Positions 50,548 to 58,436 of a stretch of 64,000 nt of DNA are shown piece by piece. A model generated the notes under the pieces. The model was not told where the DNA came from, searched no databases, and saw only the letters and a list, made by a program, of their open reading frames with translations. The stretch is taken from positions 47,507-111,506 of the forward strand of contig JBCCLH010000017.1 in assembly GCA_039026955.1 (NCBI GenBank). Direction: 5' to 3'. The number at the start of each line of letters is the position of its first letter. Positions within the stretch are counted from its first letter, which is position 1. The translations under genes were made by a program, and so were the position numbers. The DNA is from Kordia sp039026955 (GTDB lineage Bacteria; Bacteroidota; Bacteroidia; Flavobacteriales; Flavobacteriaceae).

Positions 50548-51303
50548 ATGAACATTCCCGAAGGAAAAAAAATATACTTCTCTTCCGACAACCATTTAGG
50601 CGCACCCACGGCGGAAGCTAGTTTTCCTAGAGAGAAAAAATTTGTGGCTTGGCTAAACGCTATTGAGCACGATGCAGCGGCAATTTTTTTATTGGGAGAT
50701 TTGTTCGATTTTTGGTTTGAATACAAAACCGTAGTTCCTAAAGGATTTGTGCGCGTGCTGGGAAAATTAGCAGAATTGAGCGATAAAGGTATTCCAATTC
50801 ACTTTTTTGTGGGGAATCATGATTTATGGATGAATGATTATTTTGAGAAAGAACTCAACATTCCTGTCTACCGCAAACCCCAAGAATTCACTTTTAACGA
50901 CACTTCTTTTTTGATCGGTCACGGTGACGGATTGGGTCCTGGCGATAAAGGCTACAAACGCATGAAAAAGGTATTTACCAACAAATTCTTTCAATGGTGT
51001 TTTCGCTGGATACATCCCGATTGGGGCGTGCGCTTGGGACAATACATGTCAGTAAAAAACAAGCTCATTTCTGGTGATGAAGACGCGAAGTTTTTAGGCG
51101 AAGAAAACGAATGGTTGGTACAATATTCCAAACGGAAGCTAGAAACCAAACACTACGATTATTTTGTCTTCGGGCATCGTCATTTGCCTTTAGAAATTGA
51201 CCTCAACGAGAAGAGTCGCTACGTAAATTTAGGCGATTGGATTCAGTATTACACCTATGGCGAATTTGATGGGAAAACATTGTCTTTGAAGAAGTTTGAG
51301 TAG
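50548..51303 (+). CDS. lpxH: UDP-2,3-diacylglucosamine diphosphatase-like phosphoesterase
   Basis: 251 residues. The calcineurin-like metal motifs are complete: SSDNHLGAP (D-H), GDLFDFWFEY, GNHDLWM, GHGDGLGPGD and GHRHLPLEI. The order and the GDLFDFWFEY motif match LpxH, which releases UMP to form lipid X in lipid A synthesis at the inner membrane. Bacteroidota often have an LpxH-like enzyme of this length (~250 residues). The LpxH identity is good but not absolute; it may be a paralogue. Confidence 0.87.
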   Translation: MNIPEGKKIYFSSDNHLGAPTAEASFPREKKFVAWLNAIEHDAAAIFLLGDLFDFWFEYKTVVPKGFVRVLGKLAELSDKGIPIHFFVGNHDLWMNDYFEKELNIPVYRKPQEFTFNDTSFLIGHGDGLGPGDKGYKRMKKVFTNKFFQWCFRWIHPDWGVRLGQYMSVKNKLISGDEDAKFLGEENEWLVQYSKRKLETKHYDYFVFGHRHLPLEIDLNEKSRYVNLGDWIQYYTYGEFDGKTLSLKKFE

Positions 51304-51504
51304 GAAGTGTAGATTTTTAAACTTGTTAGACGTTTTTACTGTTATCGAAAGTCTCCGACTTTCGATAACTTCTATATTAGATTCCTACCTTTGCAGGAAT
51401 GACAAGCCAAGAAAAAGTCTAAAAGCGAAGCGATCTAATAGATTCCCGCCTACGTGGGAACGAGTCTAATAGCGTTAGCGGTCTAAAAGCGATAGCGCAT
51501 CCAA
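51304..51504. repeat. repeat cluster after lpxH
   Basis: TTCCTACCTTTGCAGGAATGACA (51382-51404), TTCCCGCCTACGTGGGAA (51443-51460) and AAAAGCGAAGCGATCTAATAG/AGCGTTAGCGGTCTAAAAGCG blocks interleave here. A GATAACAGTAAAAACG... inverted match flanks TATCGAAAGTCTCCGACTTTCGATA, a perfect 24-bp palindrome near 51346-51369. No gene. Confidence 0.65.
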
Positions 51505-51861
51505 TCAATTCCTACACACATCCTTCAAATAACGATCGAGTTTTATTTGAAACAATGTACCATCAATCAAATCAGCAATGGAGTCCAATTCCTCTTCGGA
51601 AACGGCTAAGTCTACGTTTTTGGCAGGTGTTTTCAATAGAATAGAGCGACAATTGTTATTCGCTTTACATCCTGCACAACATCCACGATCTGAAGCCTGT
51701 TGCACAAGTGATGCAAAACCTTCTAATTGTGAAAGTGTCAAATAAAAACCTGTATCTCTAAAAATAACTTGAAATTGATTGTTTTTATTCTTTGCTAAAT
51801 CTTGCTTCCACTGAAAAGCAATTCCAAAATCGTTATGGTAAATACGTTGTATATCGCTCAT
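51505..51861 (-). CDS. hypothetical protein with a Cys cluster
   Basis: 118 residues from ATG 51861; a TATATTTG promoter box (51880-51887, minus) places the transcript start below 51882, which rules out the longer frame. The centre has RGCCAGCKANNNCRS, four cysteines within 12 residues, suited to bind metal or an Fe-S cluster. YHNDFGIAFQWKQDLAKN at the N terminus and VIFRDTGFYLTLSQLEGF precede it. No membrane helix. I do not recognise the family. Confidence 0.7.
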   Translation of the reverse strand: MSDIQRIYHNDFGIAFQWKQDLAKNKNNQFQVIFRDTGFYLTLSQLEGFASLVQQASDRGCCAGCKANNNCRSILLKTPAKNVDLAVSEEELDSIADLIDGTLFQIKLDRYLKDVCRN

Positions 51862-51879
51862 GACTTGTAATTTGAGCAG

Positions 51880-51887
51880 CAAATATA
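51880..51887 (-). promoter_or_regulatory. promoter -7 box for the Cys-cluster gene
   Basis: TATATTTG on the minus strand, a perfect TAnnTTTG, 19-26 bases upstream of the ATG at 51861. Confidence 0.5.
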
Positions 51888-51920
51888 CAATTATTTATAA
51901 TTAGTCTAAATAAATTAGTG

Positions 51921-53189
51921 TTAAGATTCTTCGGATTGGCGTTTGATATCTTCTGTCAAATCCAATTCACGCAACGACGGATTAAAATAGCCTGTCGCAA
52001 ACACAGTAATAAGTGTCATCGTTCCACCAAAAACAACTGCGGTTACGGTTCCCATGAGTTTGGCAGTCAATCCACTTTCAAACGCTCCTAATTCGTTTGA
52101 TGATCCCACAAAAATAGAGTTTACCGAAGCGACACGACCACGCATTTCATCAGGTGTGCGCAATTGTAAAATTGTTTGACGAATTACCATAGAAACACCA
52201 TCCACCATGCCACTGAAGAATAAGGCGATGAGAGAAATCCAGAATATAGTTGACAGTCCAAAAACAATGATACAAATTCCAAAGGCAAAAATCGCCGCTA
52301 GTAATTTTCTACCAGCATTTTTCGTGATCGGAATGTACGCTGTAATGACCATCGTAAGTACTGCTCCAACCGCTGGCGCTGCACGTAACATTCCAAAACC
52401 TTGTGATCCGACTTCCAAAATATCTTGTGCAAATACAGGCAATAAAGCGACGGCGCCGCCAAATAATACCGCTATCATATCGAGTGTTAAAGCTCCTAAA
52501 ATTACTTTTTCATTCTTCACAAAGCTGATGCCTTCACGCAGACTTTCCCAGATATCTTCACCAATTTTTGGATTGAGAATTGGTTTTTTAGGAATCAGAA
52601 AAAGAATCATAAACGATAAAACTACTAAGGCAAAAATGATCGATAACGACCAATGCACGCCAATCCAATCAATAGTAAACCCTGCAAAAGCGGGTCCTAA
52701 AATGGTTGCGGTTTGCCAAGTAGAACTACTCCACGTAGCTGCGTTTGGATATATTTTCTTAGGAACGATCAAGGCGACTAAGGAAAAGATAGTCGGACCA
52801 AAAAAGGAACGTAAAATTCCGCCAAAAAATACTAAGGCATAAATGCTATACAAAATGGAGTTTTGTGACCAACTTGCGGTGATTTCAGGGGAAGTTAACA
52901 AAAACAATCCCAAACTAATCAGTGAGAAAAATGCAATACACGTGGCTAATAAATTCCGCTTTTCACGTTGATCTACCACATGTCCTGCAAACAACGCCAT
53001 TCCTACCGCGGGAATTACTTCCATCAGTCCGATAAGTCCTAACGACCACGGATCTTTAGTGATGGAATACACTTGCCATTCAATAACAATAAACTGCATG
53101 GACCATCCGAATACCAAAAAGAATCTAACTAATAAGAAGATGTTGAACTCTTTGAATCGTAAGGCTGCGTATGGATCTTGTTTTTGCAC
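51921..53189 (-). CDS. MFS transporter
   Basis: 422 residues from a GTG start at 53189, supported by a TATTTTTG box at 53207-53214. Twelve membrane helices are visible; GHVVDQREKRNLLATC is the MFS loop 2-3 motif (G...D...R). The arrangement and the C-terminal region are those of the enterobactin-exporter/EntS-like MFS_3 group (TPDEMRGRVASVNSIFVG). Substrate unknown; export of small molecules is probable. Confidence 0.9.
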   Translation of the reverse strand: MQKQDPYAALRFKEFNIFLLVRFFLVFGWSMQFIVIEWQVYSITKDPWSLGLIGLMEVIPAVGMALFAGHVVDQREKRNLLATCIAFFSLISLGLFLLTSPEITASWSQNSILYSIYALVFFGGILRSFFGPTIFSLVALIVPKKIYPNAATWSSSTWQTATILGPAFAGFTIDWIGVHWSLSIIFALVVLSFMILFLIPKKPILNPKIGEDIWESLREGISFVKNEKVILGALTLDMIAVLFGGAVALLPVFAQDILEVGSQGFGMLRAAPAVGAVLTMVITAYIPITKNAGRKLLAAIFAFGICIIVFGLSTIFWISLIALFFSGMVDGVSMVIRQTILQLRTPDEMRGRVASVNSIFVGSSNELGAFESGLTAKLMGTVTAVVFGGTMTLITVFATGYFNPSLRELDLTEDIKRQSEES

Positions 53190-53206
53190 GTAGTGTTATT
53201 TCTTCT

Positions 53207-53214
53207 CAAAAATA
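53207..53214 (-). promoter_or_regulatory. promoter -7 box for the MFS transporter gene
   Basis: TATTTTTG on the minus strand, a perfect TAnnTTTG, 18-25 bases before the GTG start. Confidence 0.5.
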
Positions 53215-53361
53215 CGCTATAAAATGCAATCCGACACAGGAAAGGAAAAAATCTAACTTTTGAGGATTAGTTTTTGATAAAATAGTGAAAGTCATCTAGA
53301 GGATAAATAAATCGTCAAACAGAATCATATTCAGTTGCTTACAATGGTTGAGTTGCTTTTG

Positions 53362-53391
53362 GTGAGATGCTGAATCAAGTTCAGCATGACG
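53362..53391. repeat. REP-like palindrome (GAATCAAGTTC core)
   Basis: GTGAGATGCTGAATCAAGTT followed by CAGCATGACG, with TGCTGAA..TTCAGCA arms. Identical over 30 bases to the copy at 13963-13992. Confidence 0.75.
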
Positions 53392-53453
53392 AAATTACTA
53401 TCAAGAATTATAAATCCACAAATTGAAAAATAAACGAATCCAAAAAAACAACA

Positions 53454-55142
53454 TCACTTAATATCCCGCAAACGCAACTGCAACTTCGTTTTCCCATTCC
53501 ATGTATTTTCATCCAAAGAATACACGGCGTCAAATGGTTTTTTGTCTTGTACTTTTTTGAGTTTGTCTCCTAAACTAAATCCGATACCGCCAATAGGTTC
53601 CGATTTTCGCTGTACTGCGGTTAATTTTATATGCGTTTCGTCAGAACCGACACATTTTGCCCAACCTGTATCTTGTATGTGCGTACTCATAAAAACCGGA
53701 CTCATGTTTTTAGGTCCAAAGGGCGCAAACTGTTTGAGAATTCGATAGAATTTTGGCGTGATTTCATGAAGTTTGATTTCTCTATCGATCAGAATTTCAG
53801 GAGTGAGTAGATTTTTATCAATCGTTGATTTTACAACTTCTTCAAACGCATCTTTAAAGGCTTGATAGTTTTCTTCCTTCAAAGTCAATCCGGCTGCATA
53901 CTTATGCCCGCCAAACTGTATGAGATGCTCTTTACACTGTTCCAACGCATTGTACACATCAAATCCTTTTACAGAACGTGCAGAAGCTGCCAATTTATCG
54001 CCGCTTTTAGTAAAAACGAGTGTGGGTCTATAGTATTTCTCAATCAATCGAGAAGCCACAATTCCGATGACACCTTTGTGCCAATGTTCTTCATAAACTA
54101 CTGTTGTAAATCGTTCTTGTTCGCCTAATTTTTCTATTTGTTGAAAGGCTTCTTGGGTAATTTCCTGATCCAATTCACGACGTTCAGAATTGAACTTTTC
54201 AATAGATGCTGCATATTTTTTGGCAACTTCCAGATCGGTTTCTGTTAGTAATTCTACTGCATGCAATCCGTGACTCATTCTACCAGCAGCGTTGATGCGT
54301 GGTGCAATGATAAAAACCACATCAGTAATTGTTAACGTATCTTTTTTCAGTTGATGGATAATAGCTTTGATGCCTGCTCTTGGTTTCGAATTGATCACTT
54401 TCATTCCGAAAAATGCCAAAGTTCTATTTTCTCCTGTGACAGGTACAATATCTGCTGCAACGGCAGTGGCAACTAAATCCAAATATGGAAATAAATCTGT
54501 CACGGTTTGTCCTCTTTTGGAAGCTAAGGCTTGTACCAATTTAAATCCAACACCACAACCACACAATTCGTCATACGGATAGGTACAATCGTCTCGTTTC
54601 GGATCTAATACTGCTACGGCTTTTGGCAATTCATTTCCCGGTCGGTGGTGATCGCAGATGATAATATCAATTCCTTTTTCGGTAGCATACGCTACTTTTT
54701 CAATCGCTTTGATGCCACAATCTAACGTGATAATTAACGAAATATCATTATCAGAAGCATAGTCAATTCCCTGAAAAGACAATCCATACCCTTCTTTATA
54801 ACGATCAGGAATATAGGTTGCAATATTCGGATAGATGCTTTTTAAATACGAAGATACCAACGCTACAGATGTAGTTCCATCCACATCGTAATCGCCATAT
54901 ACCAATATATTTTCAGTATTGGCAATTGCTTTCTCAATTCGCGCCAGAGCGACATTCATATCTTTCATTAAAAACGGATCGTGAATATGATCTACAGAAG
55001 GTCGAAAAAAGGTTTTCGCATCTTCAAAGGTTTCGATGCCGCGTTGCAACAAAAGTGTGGCGACAATTTCATCGATTTGCAACACTTCCATTAAGTGTTT
55101 GATTTTTTGTGTTTCTGGTTTTGGTTTTAACGTCCAGCGCAT
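53454..55142 (-). CDS. recJ: single-stranded-DNA-specific exonuclease RecJ
   Basis: 562 residues. DHH phosphoesterase motifs are intact: VYGDYDVDGTTSVALV, ITLDCGIKA, IIICDHHRPGNELP and AAGRMSHG. The DHHA1 part has ARSVKGFDVYNALEQC and QFGGHKYAAGLTLKEEN, and a C-terminal OB-like domain completes it. It degrades single-stranded DNA 5' to 3' in recombination and mismatch repair. With the AddAB-like genes this gives the organism both main end-processing routes. Confidence 0.95.
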   Translation of the reverse strand: MRWTLKPKPETQKIKHLMEVLQIDEIVATLLLQRGIETFEDAKTFFRPSVDHIHDPFLMKDMNVALARIEKAIANTENILVYGDYDVDGTTSVALVSSYLKSIYPNIATYIPDRYKEGYGLSFQGIDYASDNDISLIITLDCGIKAIEKVAYATEKGIDIIICDHHRPGNELPKAVAVLDPKRDDCTYPYDELCGCGVGFKLVQALASKRGQTVTDLFPYLDLVATAVAADIVPVTGENRTLAFFGMKVINSKPRAGIKAIIHQLKKDTLTITDVVFIIAPRINAAGRMSHGLHAVELLTETDLEVAKKYAASIEKFNSERRELDQEITQEAFQQIEKLGEQERFTTVVYEEHWHKGVIGIVASRLIEKYYRPTLVFTKSGDKLAASARSVKGFDVYNALEQCKEHLIQFGGHKYAAGLTLKEENYQAFKDAFEEVVKSTIDKNLLTPEILIDREIKLHEITPKFYRILKQFAPFGPKNMSPVFMSTHIQDTGWAKCVGSDETHIKLTAVQRKSEPIGGIGFSLGDKLKKVQDKKPFDAVYSLDENTWNGKTKLQLRLRDIK

Positions 55143-55285
55143 GTGAAATGTGTTTAGATTTTTAATGTACTTTTTGTTTCAGAGTACTTCTCGATACTAT
55201 TTTTTTCAAAAATCACTCAAAGTGACGGTTAAGTATCAAAATCTAATTTTATTGCTTTTTTATTCTACTATGTTTTTTGTTTCTC

Positions 55286-55396
55286 AGTACTTCTCGATAC
55301 TATTTTTCGTGCCTCAAAATCACTCGAAGTGACGCTATGAATATGTATGCGTCAGATCGAGTGAAATTCTGAAAGAATTTTGTATCGAGATCTACT
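55286..55396. repeat. ~111-bp palindromic element (AGTACTTCTCGATAC type), copy 1
   Basis: Outer arms AGTACTTCTCGATAC and GTATCGAGATCTACT, inner arms TCACTCGAAGTGACG and CGTCAGATCGAGTGA. Its right end overlaps the stop codon of the GIY-YIG gene. A partial copy lies at 55183-55235. Confidence 0.8.
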
Positions 55397-55691
55397 TGTC
55401 AACTCTAAATTTCTTCTTTGCTAAATTAGGCAATGCTTCATATTCATCATTAATTACAGCTTCTTTTTTGGCACGAGACCACTTTTTTAGTTGTTTTTCT
55501 GTATCGATAGCGAGATTGATATCTGAAAAAGATGCATAAAAAACTAAGGATACTGGTCTGCGTAAATATGTATAACAACTCTTATAAAATCCTTTTTGAT
55601 GTTGCTCAAAGCGTTTTTCAAGATTGGAAGTCACTCCTGTGTAGTAAGAGTTGTCGCTGCATTTTAGAATGTATACATAAGACTGTTGCAT
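55392..55691 (-). CDS. GIY-YIG nuclease family protein (URI type)
   Basis: 99 residues from the ATG at 55691. The domain is the whole protein: SYVYILKCSDNSYYTGVTSN (GIY-YIG strands as YVYIL..YYTG), LEKRFEQHQKG with the catalytic Arg, and YASFSDINLAIDTEKQLKKW with the metal-binding Glu. Such small nucleases occur in several copies in Bacteroidota genomes with no known role. Its stop codon lies inside one ~111-bp palindromic element (55286-55396), and a second copy starts 27 bp before its start (55718-55834), so gene and repeats form one unit that may move together. Confidence 0.9.
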   Translation of the reverse strand: MQQSYVYILKCSDNSYYTGVTSNLEKRFEQHQKGFYKSCYTYLRRPVSLVFYASFSDINLAIDTEKQLKKWSRAKKEAVINDEYEALPNLAKKKFRVDK

Positions 55692-55717
55692 TTTCCTTAA
55701 TTTAATGTTTGTTTCAA

Positions 55718-55834
55718 AGTACTTCTCGATACTATTTTCTGCGAAAATCACTCGAAGTGACGTTGCTGCTTTCTACAAATTCCCAAACGTCAGATCGAGT
55801 GAAATTCTGAAAGAATTTTGTATCGAGATCTACT
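55718..55834. repeat. ~117-bp palindromic element, copy 2
   Basis: Same arms as copy 1: AGTACTTCTCGATAC ... AATCACTCGAAGTGACG ... CGTCAGATCGAGTGA ... GTATCGAGATCTACT, with a different central spacer. Confidence 0.8.
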
Positions 55835-55859
55835 ATGATTCGATTAATTATTATTTCAA

Positions 55860-55968
55860 AGTACTTCTCAATACTAATTTGTTGCACAAATTCACTCGAA
55901 GTGACGCTATGAAAATCTAAAACGTCAGTTCGATTAATTCGCCTAAGCGGATTGTATCGAGATCTACT
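55860..55968. repeat. ~109-bp palindromic element, copy 3 (diverged)
   Basis: AGTACTTCTCAATAC ... TTCACTCGAAGTGACG ... CGTCAGTTCGATTAATTCG ... GTATCGAGATCTACT. The right inner arm has diverged, but the outer arms are kept. Confidence 0.75.
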
Positions 55969-56013
55969 TGATTTTCTCTAAATATATAAATTAAGGAATA
56001 GTATACTACAGAA

Positions 56014-56436
56014 TTAAGAACTGTGAAAGTACGTATTCGTTTCCACTTTTGCAAAACGACGGAACATTTCCATGACGCCACAATAGGTTTCTACGGATAA
56101 GTCTACCGCGCGTTGAATCTTTTTTTGATCTAAATCTTTTCCGTAAAAATGATAATCTACAGTAACGGTATGGTAGTATTTTGGATGTTCTTCGGTCAAT
56201 TCGCCTGTAGCTTCCATTTTAAAATCAGCTACTGTCACTTTCATCTTTTTCAATATAGAAATAACATCCAAACCTGAACAACCTGCCAACGACGATAACA
56301 TCATGGCTTTTGGTGCCAATCCGTCATTATTTCCGCCATTTTCAGGCGATGTATCTATCAAAACTGTATGTCCGCTCGGATTGTCGGATTCAAATAACAT
56401 ATGCTCTTTCCAGTGTGTTGTCACTTTATGTGCCAT
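56014..56436 (-). CDS. OsmC/Ohr family peroxiredoxin-like protein
   Basis: 140 residues from ATG 56436; the frame runs 33 codons further, but MAHKVTTHWKEHMLF is the usual family start. The two redox cysteines are in MLSSLAGCSGLDV and ETYCGVMEMF. ESDNPSGHTVLIDTSPENGG with LAPKAMML is the conserved loop. The YhfA-like subgroup fits best. It probably reduces organic hydroperoxides or binds a thiol partner in the cytoplasm. Divergent from the AhpD-like gene at 56569, another peroxide-related protein. Confidence 0.9.
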   Translation of the reverse strand: MAHKVTTHWKEHMLFESDNPSGHTVLIDTSPENGGNNDGLAPKAMMLSSLAGCSGLDVISILKKMKVTVADFKMEATGELTEEHPKYYHTVTVDYHFYGKDLDQKKIQRAVDLSVETYCGVMEMFRRFAKVETNTYFHSS

Positions 56437-56568
56437 ATCAAAAGTCCATTTTCGTTTATATTTCCGTAAATTCGCATGCGATGAAGTAGTTTGAATTGCT
56501 TCATTAAAAAAGTTGCGCACGCAAAGCGACTTCAAAAATACAAGTAATAAATTTAAAAATATACGATT

Positions 56569-57159
56569 ATGCCATTAGTAACTCCATTGAGTCCAGAACA
56601 TGATTTAGAAACCAAAGAATTAGCTGAATTTTTTAACGAAACGCTAGGGTTTTGTCCAAATTCTATTTTGACAATGCAGCGCAGACCCGCCATATCCAAA
56701 GCATTTATCAACCTCAACAAAGCAGTCATGGCAAATGAAGGTCGTGTGACGTCTGCGTTGAAACGAATGATTGCTTGGGTAAGTAGCAATGCGACTGGTT
56801 GTCGTTACTGTCAGGCACACGCCATCAGAGCTGCTGAGCGTTACGGTGCAGAGCAGGAACAGTTGGACAATATTTGGGAATATAGAACGCATCCAGCGTT
56901 CTCAGATGCGGAACGTGCAGCGTTGGATTTCTCATTAGCCGCTTCTGTAATTCCAAATGCAGTGGATGCAAAAATCAAAGAAGAATTATACAAATACTGG
57001 GACGAAGGTGAGATTGTTGAAATGTTAGGTGTAATCTCATTATTTGGCTACCTAAACCGTTGGAATGATAGTATGGGCACTTCTATTGAAGAAGGTGCCG
57101 TAGAAAGTGGTGAACAATACTTAGGAAAGCACGGCTGGGAAAAAGGAAAGCATGTGTAA
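56569..57159 (+). CDS. carboxymuconolactone decarboxylase/AhpD-like peroxidase-related protein
   Basis: 196 residues. The AhpD active-site motif is ATGCRYCQAHAIRAAERYG, with Cys78, Cys81 and His84. The all-helical CMD fold is evident before and after it. AhpD-type proteins relay electrons to peroxiredoxins; here the partner might be the divergently encoded OsmC-family protein. A terminator follows at 57184-57217. Confidence 0.87.
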   Translation: MPLVTPLSPEHDLETKELAEFFNETLGFCPNSILTMQRRPAISKAFINLNKAVMANEGRVTSALKRMIAWVSSNATGCRYCQAHAIRAAERYGAEQEQLDNIWEYRTHPAFSDAERAALDFSLAASVIPNAVDAKIKEELYKYWDEGEIVEMLGVISLFGYLNRWNDSMGTSIEEGAVESGEQYLGKHGWEKGKHV

Positions 57160-57183
57160 ATGTTTCAAAATAAAATTATTAGC

Positions 57184-57217
57184 AAAACTCTCAGAAATTA
57201 TTTTTGGGAGTTTTTTT
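57184..57217 (+). terminator. terminator after the AhpD-like gene
   Basis: AAAACTCTC pairs with GGGAGTTTT across a short AT loop, followed by a T run. Confidence 0.7.
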
Positions 57218-57371
57218 GATCTAATAAGCAGAAGTTTCAAAAAATTTGAAAGATGTCAAAATTTTTCATCTACAGTTTTTTGCATTTCGTCTATAGGTAT
57301 GTTACGTTAAACTGCAATTGGGGTTGACTAGATTTTTTATGGAGTAACATTGTACTCGAAAACATGAAAAA

Positions 57372-57785
57372 ATGAAAAATGCATTGCGAATATTATTAAT
57401 CGAAGACAACATGATCGAGATCATGAAGATGAATCGGACTGTTTCATTGCTCGAATCCAAACATAAAATCACAGAAGCGAAAAATGCAGAAGAAGCATTG
57501 GCAATTTTAGAAACGAAAGAAAATTTACCCGACATCATCTTACTAGATTTGAACATGCCAAAAATAAACGGCATCGAATTCTTATCAATCCTAAAGCAAG
57601 ATCCTGACCTTCAACATATTCCGACAATTATCTTAACAACGTCCGATAATAGAAAAGATATTTTAGAATGTTACCGAATTGGAATTTCCGGATACATTTT
57701 AAAACCGTTGAAATATGAAGAATATGTTTCCAAAATTGAAATCGCGCTTTCGTATTGGTCTATAAATGAACTTAAAAGCGCCTAG
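57372..57785 (+). CDS. single-domain response regulator (Rcp1-like receiver)
   Basis: 137 residues, receiver only. Acidic pocket IEDN (Glu11, Asp12), phosphorylation site Asp59 in ILLDLNMPKINGIEFL, Thr in IILTTSDN and Lys in YILKPLKYEEY. The IEDN start and the xxLDLNMP-KINGxEFL run are typical of Rcp1-type receivers paired with bacteriophytochrome- or PAS-kinases. It has no output domain, so it probably acts as a phosphate shuttle or protein-interaction switch. A hairpin at 57803-57868 separates it from the H-NOX operon, so it may be transcribed on its own but still serve the same kinases. Confidence 0.92.
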   Translation: MKNALRILLIEDNMIEIMKMNRTVSLLESKHKITEAKNAEEALAILETKENLPDIILLDLNMPKINGIEFLSILKQDPDLQHIPTIILTTSDNRKDILECYRIGISGYILKPLKYEEYVSKIEIALSYWSINELKSA

Positions 57786-57802
57786 CTCAAAAATATTTTG
57801 AG

Positions 57803-57868
57803 AGAGGAATTTCCTAAACCTACCTTAATTTTTAGCCGAAAATTCTTTAGGATTTTTCCTCTTTCTTT
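57803..57868 (+). terminator. hairpin between the receiver and H-NOX genes
   Basis: AGAGGAA (57803-57809) and TTCCTCT (57856-57862) with inner CCTAAA/TTTAGG arms, followed by TTCTTTTG. It can act as terminator or attenuator in front of the NO-sensing operon. A small CTCAAAAATATTTTGAG palindrome precedes it. Confidence 0.55.
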
Positions 57869-57893
57869 TGTATACTAAACAGCTCAAATTATT

Positions 57894-58436
57894 ATGAAAG
57901 GAATCATCTTTACAGAATTTTTAGATTTGGTAGAAGACAAGTTTGGATTGGAAATGGTAGATACGATCATTTCTCAATCTGAATTGGAATCAGAAGGTGT
58001 GTATACGGCAATTGGCACCTATAACTTCTCCGAAATGTTGCAGCTTATTAAAAATTTGAGCGTACACACTGAAATTTCTATTGATAGTTTATTACTTACT
58101 TACGGCGAACATTTTTTTAGTATTATTGAAAACAGTTACCCCGGACTGCTCGCTACCTACCAAGATCCTATTGAAATGTTATCTTCCATTGAAAATCACA
58201 TCCATGTAGAAGTACGGAAAATATATCCTGATGCTGAATTGCCTACGTTTGTTGTGGAACACAAAACAGCAAACTCATTAATCATGATCTACAAATCAAG
58301 CAGAGCCATGCATCATTTTGGATTAGGCTTAATGAACAAGACGTTTGAGCACTTCAACAGTTCCGCAGAAATTATTTTAGAAAAACTGAATGACGACGGA
58401 ACCGAAGTAAAGTTTATCATTAACAAAAATGAATGA
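57894..58436 (+). CDS. H-NOX haem-based nitric-oxide sensor
   Basis: 180 residues, the size of a stand-alone H-NOX. It opens MKGIIFTEFLDLVEDKFG like other members. The proximal haem ligand is His104 in ENHIHVEVRKIYPDAELP, and the haem-propionate motif YxSxR is Tyr133-Lys-Ser135-Ser-Arg137 in MIYKSSRAMHHFGLG. There is no distal Tyr signature readable by eye, which is usual for NO-selective (not O2-binding) forms. Ligand binding is passed to a partner kinase. The next gene, a PAS histidine kinase, overlaps it by four bases (ATGA), so that kinase is the expected partner. Confidence 0.94.
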   Translation: MKGIIFTEFLDLVEDKFGLEMVDTIISQSELESEGVYTAIGTYNFSEMLQLIKNLSVHTEISIDSLLLTYGEHFFSIIENSYPGLLATYQDPIEMLSSIENHIHVEVRKIYPDAELPTFVVEHKTANSLIMIYKSSRAMHHFGLGLMNKTFEHFNSSAEIILEKLNDDGTEVKFIINKNE

